This document shows, piece by piece, positions 43,220-51,926 of a stretch of 64,000 bases of DNA. The notes beneath the pieces were generated by a model. It saw only the letters and a program-made list of their open reading frames with translations. It made no database searches and had not been told where the DNA came from. The translations under genes were made by a program, and so were the position numbers. Within the stretch, counting starts at the first letter, position 1, and each line of letters opens with the position of its first letter. This DNA is from an uncultured Bermanella sp. (lineage in GTDB: Bacteria > Pseudomonadota > Gammaproteobacteria > Pseudomonadales > Oceanobacteraceae): contig CAJXRF010000002.1 in assembly GCA_913058575.1 (NCBI GenBank), forward strand, positions 82,318 through 146,317, read 5' to 3'.

Positions 43220-43813
43220 GTGGAACACCCAGAAAATTGGATGGACTTTATTTTAATGGCCATGGATAAACTTATTTGGCCGGCCACGCTCATTGGCGTA
43301 TTGTTAATATTACGCGAACCTCTGCGTTTATTACTGCCGTTTGCACAAAGCATTAAGTTTAAAGAGTTTGAAGTGAACTTCTCTCAAGAACTGGATAATG
43401 CCACCGCACAAGCAAACGCAGCGCTTCCTAAATATCACCCACCAGCCCACCTATCTGTGTCACAGCGCTTAAAGCAAAATGCTAGCTTCTTGCCCAACCA
43501 AAGCATTTTACAAGCATGGAAATCCGTGGAAGCCAGCGCAGAGTCCCTTTTACTAAACCAACAACCGCAGTTAACCATTCCTGAAAAACAGCGTTACAAA
43601 TTTATGGGTGAACACCTATTGCAACAGCAACTCATCACCCAAAAACAAGCCAACCTATTTCATGAATTACGACAACTCAGAAACAAAGTGGCTCATGCTA
43701 AAAATTATTCGGTGAATTCAGTATTGGCCGTGCAATACATAGAGCTGTGCCTAGCACTGGTGGAATATTTAGACCAAGCTCACCAAGACACACATCAAAC
43801 GAAAGCCAGTTAA
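43220..43813 (+). CDS. Membrane-anchored HEPN/DUF4145-like protein
   Basis: 197 residues. One N-terminal transmembrane helix (about 14-32) is followed by a helical cytoplasmic domain. RQLRNKVAHAK near residue 155 contains the HEPN-type RNxxxH motif (R-N-K-V-A-H), found in RNases and nucleotide-binding domains of toxin and defence proteins. The start appears to be GTG at 43220. Function is unproven; no nucleotidyltransferase partner adjoins. Confidence 0.6.
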   Translation: MEHPENWMDFILMAMDKLIWPATLIGVLLILREPLRLLLPFAQSIKFKEFEVNFSQELDNATAQANAALPKYHPPAHLSVSQRLKQNASFLPNQSILQAWKSVEASAESLLLNQQPQLTIPEKQRYKFMGEHLLQQQLITQKQANLFHELRQLRNKVAHAKNYSVNSVLAVQYIELCLALVEYLDQAHQDTHQTKAS

Positions 43814-43867
43814 AAAAGATACACATTCTGAAATGTAAGGCCCTACAATTAGAAAGTGGTGATTCTT

Positions 43868-43910
43868 ACCCATAAAAAAGCCGAACTGGTTGTTCGGCTT
43901 TTTTATGGGT
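43868..43910. terminator. Bidirectional terminator, 19-bp stem
   Basis: The arms 43868-43886 and 43892-43910 are perfectly complementary (19 bp) around TGGTT. The core is AAAAAAGCCGAAC / GTTCGGCTTTTTT. It serves the convergent HEPN-like and bioA genes. Confidence 0.92.
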
Positions 43911-43927
43911 GAATGATTTGGCTGTTT

Positions 43928-45244
43928 TTATATACTGGCCACCACCCGAATCATAGCAGCGGTTAAGGTGGCCACATCTTCATCGTTCATAATATAAGGT
44001 GGCAATACATACACTAATTTACCAAACGGGCGCACCCATATACCCTCTTCTACAAATCTAGGTTGAATTCGTACCATATCAATGGGTTGTTTTAACTCTA
44101 TTACACCAATGGCCCCTAATACTCGCACGGCTTCCACCTGCGGTAATTCCTTGGCTGGCAATAAACCTTTTAACAATTTCGCTTCTAAATTGCTCACCTG
44201 CTGTTTCCAATCACCTTCAAGTAACAGCTTTAGACTAGCGTTGGCCACCGAGCAAGCCAGCGGGTTCGCCATAAAAGTTGGACCATGCATAAAGACCCCG
44301 GCCTCCCCTTCACAAATGCCTGTGGCTACTTTATCGCTGGTTAAGGTCGCGGCCATGCTTAAGTAACCAGCAGTTAATGCTTTGCCCAAGCACAATATAT
44401 CCGGCACGATTTCGGCATGTTCGCAGGCAAATAATTTTCCAGTACGGCCAAAGCCTGTGGCTATTTCATCTAAAATAAGTAAAACATTAAATTCATCACA
44501 CAGTTCCCGTACACGCTTTAAATATACAGGGCTGTAAAAACGCATGCCGCCGGTACCTTGTACAATGGGCTCTAAAATCATGGCGGCTATATTTTGATGG
44601 TGTGCTTTTAGCGTGGCCCTTAACTCGCTTACATCTTCTTCATCAAAGGTTTCATTAAATTTAGTTTGAGGTGCAGGCACAAAAAAATGTTTGGCCAACA
44701 CGCTTTCAAACATATGATGCATACCGGTCACAGGGTCGCTCACCGCCATGGTGGCAAACGTGTCACCGTGATAGCCATTTTTAACGGTAATGAGTTTATT
44801 TTTTTCACTCATCCCTTGGCTAATCCAATATTGAAAGGCCATTTTAATGGCCACTTCCACAGCCACCGAACCACTGTCGCTAATGAATACCTTATTCAAT
44901 CCTACAGGGGTTATATCCACCAAGGTTTTACACAATTTAACCGCAGGTGCATGGGTTAAACCGCCAAACATAACGTGTGACATATCATCAATTTGGGATT
45001 TTGCCGCTTCGTTTAATTTAGGATGGTTATAACCGTGCAGCATGGACCACCATGAGGCCATGCCATCAATGACTTCTCGGCCATCTTCAAGAGTTAGTCG
45101 AACACCTTTGGCACTGGCCACAGGAAACGGCGTAAGGGGTGAATTAAACGACGAATAAGGATGCCAAACATGTTGTTTATCTAGGGCAATAATCTCTTCA
45201 TTGCTTAATTTATGCTCTAACTTAATATCTAATGAAGGGGCCAT
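43928..45244 (-). CDS. bioA: Adenosylmethionine-8-amino-7-oxononanoate aminotransferase BioA
   Basis: 438 residues. WHPYSSF near the N-terminus, GMASWWSMLHGYNHP, NGYHGDTFATMAVSDP, ILDEIATGFGRTG, and the PLP lysine in LGKALTAGYLSMAATL define BioA, which uses S-adenosylmethionine as amino donor to make 7,8-diaminononanoate in biotin synthesis. It lies alone, away from other bio genes. Confidence 0.95.
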   Translation of the reverse strand: MAPSLDIKLEHKLSNEEIIALDKQHVWHPYSSFNSPLTPFPVASAKGVRLTLEDGREVIDGMASWWSMLHGYNHPKLNEAAKSQIDDMSHVMFGGLTHAPAVKLCKTLVDITPVGLNKVFISDSGSVAVEVAIKMAFQYWISQGMSEKNKLITVKNGYHGDTFATMAVSDPVTGMHHMFESVLAKHFFVPAPQTKFNETFDEEDVSELRATLKAHHQNIAAMILEPIVQGTGGMRFYSPVYLKRVRELCDEFNVLLILDEIATGFGRTGKLFACEHAEIVPDILCLGKALTAGYLSMAATLTSDKVATGICEGEAGVFMHGPTFMANPLACSVANASLKLLLEGDWKQQVSNLEAKLLKGLLPAKELPQVEAVRVLGAIGVIELKQPIDMVRIQPRFVEEGIWVRPFGKLVYVLPPYIMNDEDVATLTAAMIRVVASI

Positions 45245-45419
45245 GAATTTGCCTGCTATTATTTTAATGCCCTCATTCTACCTATAATGTTCAATGTCAC
45301 AAACACAGCCATTCTTTAAGGCATCATTTACTGTATCTCGGTATGGCTTTTATTGTTCTTTATAATAAAGATAGGCATGCTAGCGCCCATAAAATCAGTC
45401 TATGTAATGGATACACATC

Positions 45420-46481
45420 ATGCCTTCATCCAAGCAAGCCACACCCCTGCCTAGCACTATGAATGCCGTGGTATTTGATAAAAGCCAAGACATTAACCAA
45501 CCTGATGCTTTATTTGATTGCCAATTACCTACCCCAAAGGCCAGTGGTTTTGACTTATTAGTGGAAGTAAAAGCCATCAGTGTTAACCCAGTAGATACCA
45601 AGGTACGCCTGCGTGCTCTACCAGAAAAAGGTGAACCCAAAATATTAGGCTGGGATGCTTGTGGCGTGGTGGTGGCTAAAGGGGAAAACACCAGCCTTTT
45701 TAAGGTAGGTGATGAAGTCTTTTACGCAGGTGATGTAACACGCCCTGGCAGCTACAGCCAATATCAATTAATAGATGAACGCATCACCGGCCATAAACCT
45801 AAAAACTTAAACAATGCCGAAGCCGCCGCCGTGCCACTGACCAGCATTACCGCTTGGGAAATGCTGTTTGATCGCTTGCAAATTAGCCAAGAAAACAGCT
45901 ACCAAAAAAGCCCCAATGTTTTGCTCATTACAGGTGCGGCAGGAGGCGTAGGCAGCATGATGATTCAACTGGCAAAAGCATTAACCAATGCCACTGTCAT
46001 TGCCACCGCCAGCCGCGAAGACAGCCAACAGTGGGTTAAGGAGCTAGGGGCCGACTACGTTATTAATCATCACAATGGCATTGCACAAGAGCTAAACCAT
46101 TTAGGCATCAGTGAGATCACTCATATTGCCAGCCTGACTCACACTCACCTGCACTTTAATGACTACATTGAGATCATTAAGCCACAAGGCAAAATCTGCT
46201 TAATAGATGACCCCAGTGAACCGCTTGATTTTATGGCCCTTAAAGCCAAAAGCGTGTCACTTATTTGGGAGCTGATGTTTACTCGCAGCCGCTTTGACTG
46301 TGAGGACCTAGTTGAACAGCACCACATTTTGCAAAAAGTCAGTGAATTGCTGGATGCAGGCACCCTTAAAAGCACCCTTAAGCAAGAACTAGGAGACATT
46401 AACGCCAGCAATTTGATCAAAGCCCACAAGCTGGTAGAAAGCGGCAGTATGATTGGTAAAATTGCCCTACAAAGGCTCTAG
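45420..46481 (+). CDS. Zinc-type alcohol dehydrogenase-like protein (quinone oxidoreductase group)
   Basis: 353 residues. A GroES-like N-terminal domain (VKAISVNPVDTKVRL; GWDACGVVVAKG) and an NADPH-binding domain with LITGAAGGVGSMMIQLAK. The catalytic zinc ligands of classical alcohol dehydrogenases are absent, as in ZADH/QOR-type enzymes that reduce quinones or enones. It is divergent from bioA. The substrate is unknown. Confidence 0.85.
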   Translation: MPSSKQATPLPSTMNAVVFDKSQDINQPDALFDCQLPTPKASGFDLLVEVKAISVNPVDTKVRLRALPEKGEPKILGWDACGVVVAKGENTSLFKVGDEVFYAGDVTRPGSYSQYQLIDERITGHKPKNLNNAEAAAVPLTSITAWEMLFDRLQISQENSYQKSPNVLLITGAAGGVGSMMIQLAKALTNATVIATASREDSQQWVKELGADYVINHHNGIAQELNHLGISEITHIASLTHTHLHFNDYIEIIKPQGKICLIDDPSEPLDFMALKAKSVSLIWELMFTRSRFDCEDLVEQHHILQKVSELLDAGTLKSTLKQELGDINASNLIKAHKLVESGSMIGKIALQRL

Positions 46482-46727
46482 CTGTCTCTATTGCATCTTA
46501 AGCGAGGCCTTCATAATGATTTATGGGCCTTAGCAACCCCTTTAGCAGCAGAGTCTTTACTTTGAGGGGCAATTTAAACCACACAAAGCCCGCCAGTTGC
46601 GATAAAATCTCCCTAATTGCTGATACACGCTCCTGAGCGACTTCAGCCACTACTAGCGCAGACTTGAAGCAATCGCCGTTACGCGAATTCATATCCTGCA
46701 TGATCTCTACAAAGAGAAGGCCATCCT

Positions 46728-47372
46728 GTGACCAATAATTATATTCTGCGCCGCTTACGATACACCTTTGACTTAAGCGACTCGCAAATGATCGCCTTAT
46801 TCGGCTTGGCCGACATGAGCGTTACCCGTGAAGAAATCAGTGCTTGGCTTAAAAAAGACGAAGACCCCGCCTTTATACGATGCACCGATAATCAAATGGC
46901 CACTTTTCTTAACGGTTTTATTGTTGAAAAACGCGGTAAAAAAGATGGCCCACAGCCAAAAGCCGAGCATCAACTGAATAACAATATTATTTTCCGAAAG
47001 TTAAAAATCGCGTTGAATCTGATTGATCAAGATATTTTAGATATGCTCAAATCTGCCAATTTCATCATGAGCAAACCAGAACTAAGTGCTTTGTTTAGAA
47101 AACCCGATCACAGAAGCTACCGCGAATGCCAAGATCAAATCTTACGTAATTTTCTAAAAGGCATTCAGCTTAAGTACCATGCAGGCAGCGCCGCTCAAGT
47201 AGACGATGCTGACAAACCAGCTCCAAAAGTTACGGCCACACCTGATAAAACTCAGGAAGCCATTAAACGCCAAAATGAAGTGAAAGATTATTTAAAAGAA
47301 AAAGAGAAAAATGACGCCCTAAACCCTAAAAACAACTCAGGGTTTCAATGGCAACCCGTTAATAAAAAGTAA
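46728..47372 (+). CDS. DUF1456 (YehS-like) protein
   Basis: 214 residues. Two tandem repeats of the DUF1456 domain: NNYILRRLRYTFDLSDSQM with FLNGFIVEKRG, and NNIIFRKLKIALNLIDQDI with FLKGIQLKYH. The C-terminal 50 residues are a charged, Lys-rich tail. The start is GTG at 46728 with GAGAAGG upstream. The function of YehS is unknown. Confidence 0.88.
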   Translation: MTNNYILRRLRYTFDLSDSQMIALFGLADMSVTREEISAWLKKDEDPAFIRCTDNQMATFLNGFIVEKRGKKDGPQPKAEHQLNNNIIFRKLKIALNLIDQDILDMLKSANFIMSKPELSALFRKPDHRSYRECQDQILRNFLKGIQLKYHAGSAAQVDDADKPAPKVTATPDKTQEAIKRQNEVKDYLKEKEKNDALNPKNNSGFQWQPVNKK

Positions 47373-47386
47373 TTATTAGCCCGTTT

Positions 47387-47432
47387 AAACGTCTATTACG
47401 TGAGGAAATGTTTTTTCACTTAATAGGCGTTT
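47387..47432 (+). terminator. Imperfect terminator hairpin after DUF1456
   Basis: AAACG-(TC)-TATTA and TAATA-(GG)-CGTTT pair through an imperfect stem that brackets a GTGA/TCAC inner stem with TTTTTT in the loop. Confidence 0.45.
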
Positions 47433-47496
47433 GACTCCCCCCTTCCTTTTAAAATTCACTTCTCAGTTTTTTCATAAAGTAACCCAATATCCTTTT

Positions 47497-48408
47497 TTAG
47501 TTTTTCTCAACAGAGGCTCTTTGTAATAAATTAGCCAGCGCTGTATTTAAGCTAGGAAATTCAAATTTAAAACCATTATCTAACAGTACCTGCGGCATCA
47601 CCCTTTGACTGCCAAGCAATAAACTCGATGATTCCCCCAGCAGTAATTTCAAGATTATTTTTGGCACAGGTATGATGGCAATGCGCTGTAACGTCGCGGC
47701 TAGCGTATTGGTAAAAAACTGATTCCGTTGTGGCTGTGGTGCCACCAAGTTTACCGCCCCAGATACATTACTTTCAGTTAATAAATACTGCATGGCATTA
47801 ATATGGTCTTGCAGGTGAATCCAAGACATATACTGCTGTCCGTCTCCTATGCGCCCCCCAAGGAAAAGCTTAAAAGGCAAAAGCATCTTTGCCAACGCCC
47901 CCCCTGTAGGTGTTAAAACGATGCCGGTGCGCAATAACACCACACGGCTCATGGGCTCCACTTGTTTGGCCAAAGCTTCCCAGCGAAGACATAAGGCTGA
48001 TGCAAAATCGCTCTTTTCAACTTGTGAAGTTTCAGTAAGCATTTCATCAACCCTATTGCCGTATACACCAATGGCTGAGCCGCTTAAAAATATCTCAGGA
48101 GGGTTATTGCTACGGGTAAACAACGTTACCAATTGTTGTGTAGTGTGCCATCGACTTTCACTGATGCACTCTTTTTGTTTTTCATTCCAACGCTTATCAA
48201 TAATGGGCTCACCTGCTAGGTTAATTACCCCATCGAAGTCATCAAGATTGGTAAGCGATTCTAAAGAGTTTATTAATGTTACCGACGTTGGAAGCTGCCG
48301 CTTTGCCTTTTCAATTGAACGGACCAATACCGTAAACTGGTGCTCTTGAAATTGACGAATAAACCCCAAGCCAATTAAACCCGTTCCCCCGGTTACCAAT
48401 ATTTTCAT
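47497..48408 (-). CDS. TIGR01777 family NAD-dependent epimerase (YfcH-like)
   Basis: 303 residues. The N-terminal MKILVTGGTGLIGLGFIRQF is a Rossmann dinucleotide fold, with NLAGEPIIDKRWNEKQK and SGSAIGVYG typical of TIGR01777/SDR39U1. The DUF1731 C-terminal domain (VMPQVLLDNGFKFEFP) is present. GGAG at 48416-48419 puts the start at ATG 48408 rather than the TTG at 48414. It lies 25 bases downstream of the MerR gene and may be part of its operon. The substrate is unknown. Confidence 0.9.
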   Translation of the reverse strand: MKILVTGGTGLIGLGFIRQFQEHQFTVLVRSIEKAKRQLPTSVTLINSLESLTNLDDFDGVINLAGEPIIDKRWNEKQKECISESRWHTTQQLVTLFTRSNNPPEIFLSGSAIGVYGNRVDEMLTETSQVEKSDFASALCLRWEALAKQVEPMSRVVLLRTGIVLTPTGGALAKMLLPFKLFLGGRIGDGQQYMSWIHLQDHINAMQYLLTESNVSGAVNLVAPQPQRNQFFTNTLAATLQRIAIIPVPKIILKLLLGESSSLLLGSQRVMPQVLLDNGFKFEFPSLNTALANLLQRASVEKN

Positions 48409-48433
48409 CATCAAGCTCCATTAATAAAATAAA

Positions 48434-49303
48434 TTATGACAGCGCTAATAACCCTTCAATACAAGTTCCCACATCTGCAAATACACGCCCAGGCAAACCC
48501 TTGATAGTCAACGAAGAGGCAGTGCCGCACATCAATAGTCGCTCATTCTTTTGAAGTGCTGCGGTCACTATTTTCTGCTCTTTATCTTTCCAAACCCCAT
48601 CTTGATAAAACACGGTGTAAGCTTCCCCAAGGTTTCCTGCCAGCTCAATGCCAGCGGCTGCAGTGAACGGTCGATAAATCAATTGCACAGATAATTCAGC
48701 ATCCGTAAGCTCAATGGCCATTAATGCCATTCGCCATAAAGGAGCCTGATTGCCTGCCACCAAGGTCACCGCTACAGCGCGTTTCTTCTTGGCCGTTTTG
48801 GCACTTAAACGCATCACCACGTAACGCATTAACTCACTTTCTGCAAAGCCAAAAGCCGCGCCATGGTCTGTTGCCAGTGCCAGCTCACTAAAGGCTGGCT
48901 CCAATAGTCGCTCTCGACAAATGGGCGCCGGATATTGAGAAAATGCCTCTTGTATTAAGTGCTCTACTTTACTGGAGGAAAAGGATTGTGCTGCTGTAAT
49001 AAACTTAACAATAGCTGCCTGCCAAGTTTGGGCCTCATCATTTGAAGGCACTAGGTCTAAATCACCGCCTAGCAAAGGCTTAACCTTTCCTATGGGCACA
49101 CCTCTGGCCACCAGCGCCAGTATTTTTTCTATGCTCGCCACATCCTCTTCTGAGTAAAGACGATGCCCTTTGGCTGTTCTTTGGGGCTTTAAAAGCCCAT
49201 AACGTCGCTCCCAGGCGCGTAGTGTCACCGTGTTTACCTGAGTACGAGCGCTCAATTCACGAATAGGAAATTGGGCAATATCAGTTTGAATGTCTTCAGT
49301 CAT
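48434..49303 (-). CDS. MerR-family regulator (CarH/LitR-like) without the usual B12-ligand motif
   Basis: 289 residues. The N-terminal MerR helix-turn-helix is VNTVTLRAWERRYGLLKPQR with GHRLYSEEDV. The remainder aligns in outline with the helical and Rossmann light-sensing domains of LitR/CarH. Where those have GExH, whose His binds cobalamin, this protein has GNQAPLWRMAL, and no DxHxxG is seen. So it is probably not B12-dependent, or binds another effector. It is divergent from the lipid-modification operon and shares its palindromic promoter. Confidence 0.85.
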   Translation of the reverse strand: MTEDIQTDIAQFPIRELSARTQVNTVTLRAWERRYGLLKPQRTAKGHRLYSEEDVASIEKILALVARGVPIGKVKPLLGGDLDLVPSNDEAQTWQAAIVKFITAAQSFSSSKVEHLIQEAFSQYPAPICRERLLEPAFSELALATDHGAAFGFAESELMRYVVMRLSAKTAKKKRAVAVTLVAGNQAPLWRMALMAIELTDAELSVQLIYRPFTAAAGIELAGNLGEAYTVFYQDGVWKDKEQKIVTAALQKNERLLMCGTASSLTIKGLPGRVFADVGTCIEGLLALS

Positions 49304-49347
49304 AGCGCTTATTCAATTAATCATTCTTTACTATTTAACACTTAATT

Positions 49348-49409
49348 ACCTATACAAAAAATAATAGTGTACAAGTTTATAGTTGTACACTATTATTTTT
49401 TGTATAGGT
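49348..49409. promoter_or_regulatory. 62-bp perfect palindrome with mirrored divergent promoters
   Basis: Arms 49348-49374 and 49383-49409 are perfectly complementary (27 bp) around the 8-base centre GTTTATAG. The plus strand carries TGTACA (49368-49373), 17 bases, then TATTAT (49391-49396). By symmetry the minus strand has TGTACA (49389-49384) and TATTAT (49366-49361). The two promoters overlap and point outward to the MerR gene and to the FAD-protein operon. The dyad is probably the MerR operator. Confidence 0.85.
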
Positions 49410-49427
49410 TTATTAACAGAGGTCAGT

Positions 49428-50468
49428 ATGACACAAGCTTACACCGAAGTGGCGATTATTGGCGCAGGCACCTCAGGCTGCTTAATAGCTAATTTGTTAA
49501 ACGAAACTGGCCTAGATTGCCTACTATTAGAGAAAAGCCGCGGCCTTGGAGGCCGATGTAGCAGAAGGTTGCTTCATAACGATGCCAGTATTGACCTAGG
49601 GGCCCCCTACTTTTCAGTTAATGAACACAATCTAATTTTGCGAGACAAAATTCGTATTTGGCTACATTTAGGCTACTTGTCCGTATGGGGCATTCAACCT
49701 CAATCCTTTGACGGCCAAGCCGGACTAGAGCCTTCTAGTGAGCATCAAGTTTTGTGTGCAACCCCCTCCATGAATGCTTTTCATAAATATTTGGCCAAGC
49801 AGATCAACACCCTCACAAACTGTGAAGTCGATACATTAAAAAAAGTGAATGGTCTTTGGCAAATATTCGATAAAAGTGGCCAGCTTATCCGGGTTGCACG
49901 CACCGTGATCATCACAGCACCAGCAGAGCAAGCTTGGAATTTATTAAAGTATGTGAACGCTGATATAAGTGATTTTAATGCCTGCCAATCGTCGGCAAAC
50001 AGCAGCTTGCCACAATTTGTTTGCACCATTGCATTTTCAAAGCCATTAAAAATCGACAGCCATTCTTATGAAAATGGTCACTTTATATTACAGTCGGCCA
50101 TTCATGAAAGCGCTAAACCTGGCCGAGCAAACCTTCACGCTTTAGGCGATGTATGGACCCTTCACAGCACCTATGAATTGGCACAGCAACATTCAGAAAA
50201 ACACCATAAACAAATGGCTGTTGAATTAACACAGGCTTTTTGCCAGCACTTTGGAATAGATATTAAGCCAAGCATACTCACTTCCCATTACTGGCGTCTC
50301 GCCCAACATCCAGCCCCTGCGCAACCATCTACACTATCTATTTGGAATGACGATTTGCAATTAGGGTGTTGCGCAGACTGGCTCGCTGGCGGTGGCATTT
50401 CTGGCGCGCTGGCCAGTGCCTTAAGCCTAAGCCAAAACATTACTCAGTCATTTAAAATTGAGGCATAA
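49428..50468 (+). CDS. FAD-dependent NAD(P)-binding oxidoreductase (renalase-like)
   Basis: 346 residues. VAIIGAGTSGCLIANLLNE is the FAD dinucleotide motif, followed by LLLEKSRGLGGRCSRR. The C-terminal WLAGGGISGALASALSLS closes the FAD site. The family includes renalase-like and amine-oxidase-like flavoproteins that often accompany photolyase or lipid clusters. It is the first gene of a ten-gene operon. The start at 49428 is chosen because the promoter palindrome ends at 49409. Confidence 0.87.
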   Translation: MTQAYTEVAIIGAGTSGCLIANLLNETGLDCLLLEKSRGLGGRCSRRLLHNDASIDLGAPYFSVNEHNLILRDKIRIWLHLGYLSVWGIQPQSFDGQAGLEPSSEHQVLCATPSMNAFHKYLAKQINTLTNCEVDTLKKVNGLWQIFDKSGQLIRVARTVIITAPAEQAWNLLKYVNADISDFNACQSSANSSLPQFVCTIAFSKPLKIDSHSYENGHFILQSAIHESAKPGRANLHALGDVWTLHSTYELAQQHSEKHHKQMAVELTQAFCQHFGIDIKPSILTSHYWRLAQHPAPAQPSTLSIWNDDLQLGCCADWLAGGGISGALASALSLSQNITQSFKIEA

Positions 50469-50471
50469 ATC

Positions 50472-51476
50472 ATGAATCAGCACAAAGTGATCGCCACAGA
50501 TAGCCAAACAAACCACAAGCGCGCGTCGATGATTCAGGTGGGATTAAGTGCTTGTTTGGCAGGGCAAAATGTTCGATACAACGGTGGGCACACTCAGTCA
50601 CGCTTATGTCTAGATGTATTAAGTGAATATTTTTCCTTTAATACCTTTTGCCCTGAAGTCGCCGCGGGCTTTTCCACTCCCAGAGCTACCATGCGTTTAA
50701 TGGGACACCCTGAGTCTCCTCAACTGGTTTTTAGTAATGATGCTACAGAAGATTTAACACAGAAACTGCACAATGGCTTTGAAGAAAAGCTGGCCACATT
50801 TAAGGAACTGGACGGCTACATATTAATGAAAAACTCACCTAGCTGTGGGCTTGAGCGCATAAAAGTTTATCAAGCCAACGGTCAGGTGCATAAAACACGC
50901 ACCACAGGTCTATTTACTCAGGCGTTACTAAAGGCATACCCACACATGCCTATTGAAGAAGAGGGACGTATTCACGACCCCAAAATATTCGACAACTTTA
51001 TTACCCGTGTTTATGCCTATCATAATTTTCGCACAGAGATATTAACAGCACCTTCGCTACATAAACTGATTAATTTTCACAGTCGTTACAAGTATTTATT
51101 AATGGCTCATGAGCAAACGCAATATAGACAACTAGGGCGGTTATTGTCTGGTCAAAAAAAACTAACATTAGATCAATTGGTTAATACCTATTTAAGCGCT
51201 TTTATGACAGCGCTTAGTAAACCTGCCAGTAAACAAAATCACACCAATACCCTGCTACATATTTTGGGTTATTTAAAAAATTCAGTTTCTTCTCAAGCTC
51301 GAGCGCACATATTACAAACCATTGATAAGTACCAAAAAGGTATTTTTCCATTAGCCACCCCTTTAACGCTCATAAAACATTATTTGGATCAATATGGCAG
51401 CGACTATATAAAGAACCAACATTATTTAGACCCATACCCTGAATCCATTAACCCCCTTAGAAAATACTATCTTTAA
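50472..51476 (+). CDS. DUF523-DUF1722 fusion (TudS-like desulfidase domain)
   Basis: 334 residues. The N-terminal DUF523 domain has SACLAGQNVRYNGGH, FCPEVAAGFSTPR and SPSCGLERI, whose three cysteines ligate a 4Fe-4S cluster in TudS thiouracil desulfidases. The C-terminal part is DUF1722 (YbgA-like; KYLLMAHEQTQYRQLGRL). The combined protein is common beside photolyase and stress genes. Its substrate is unknown. It begins three bases after the FAD gene. Confidence 0.87.
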   Translation: MNQHKVIATDSQTNHKRASMIQVGLSACLAGQNVRYNGGHTQSRLCLDVLSEYFSFNTFCPEVAAGFSTPRATMRLMGHPESPQLVFSNDATEDLTQKLHNGFEEKLATFKELDGYILMKNSPSCGLERIKVYQANGQVHKTRTTGLFTQALLKAYPHMPIEEEGRIHDPKIFDNFITRVYAYHNFRTEILTAPSLHKLINFHSRYKYLLMAHEQTQYRQLGRLLSGQKKLTLDQLVNTYLSAFMTALSKPASKQNHTNTLLHILGYLKNSVSSQARAHILQTIDKYQKGIFPLATPLTLIKHYLDQYGSDYIKNQHYLDPYPESINPLRKYYL

Positions 51477-51503
51477 GCAGTAGATATTCAAAAAGGAAAA
51501 AAC

Positions 51504-51926
51504 ATGAGCCAGGTAATTGAACGCGTTTGTCGCTACTACCAAGAATTCAGTATTGAAAGTCTTTCTGAGTTAAGTGCAATTTATAGCACCCACGCCGTGT
51601 TTGAAGACCCCATTCACGAAATTCAAGGGCTAGAAAATATTACACGTTATTTTAAACAAACAATGACTAACGTTTCTTATTGTCGATTCAAAATAGAAGA
51701 TGTATTAGAAGGCGACAATCAAGCTTTTATGACTTGGCAAATGACTTTTTTACACCCTAAATTAAATAAAGGCCGTGAAGTCATTCTACCTGGCAGCAGT
51801 CACCTTAAATTTGATGAAAAAATATTTTATCAGCGTGATTATTACGATCTAGGACATATGATCTATGAGCAAATACCAATCCTGGGTTACATCATTGAAA
51901 AACTAAAAAACAGGATGACCTCATGA
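51504..51926 (+). CDS. Nuclear transport factor 2 (SnoaL-like) family protein
   Basis: 140 residues, cone-shaped alpha-beta fold suggested by AVFEDPIHEIQGLENI and FLHPKLNKGREVILPGSSHLKF. The NTF2-like fold is used by isomerases, binding proteins and small enzymes, so the catalytic role is open. It overlaps the SDR gene by four bases. Confidence 0.8.
   Translation: MSQVIERVCRYYQEFSIESLSELSAIYSTHAVFEDPIHEIQGLENITRYFKQTMTNVSYCRFKIEDVLEGDNQAFMTWQMTFLHPKLNKGREVILPGSSHLKFDEKIFYQRDYYDLGHMIYEQIPILGYIIEKLKNRMTS

Noticed and set aside
43220..43813. HEPN-like protein as a toxin of a toxin-antitoxin pair
   Set aside because: No cognate antitoxin or nucleotidyltransferase gene adjoins and the fold is only suggested by one motif.
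46498..46701. 67-codon minus-strand frame between the zinc-type dehydrogenase and DUF1456 genes
   Set aside because: It fills the gap but has no clear ribosome site or family; support was too thin to list it as a gene.
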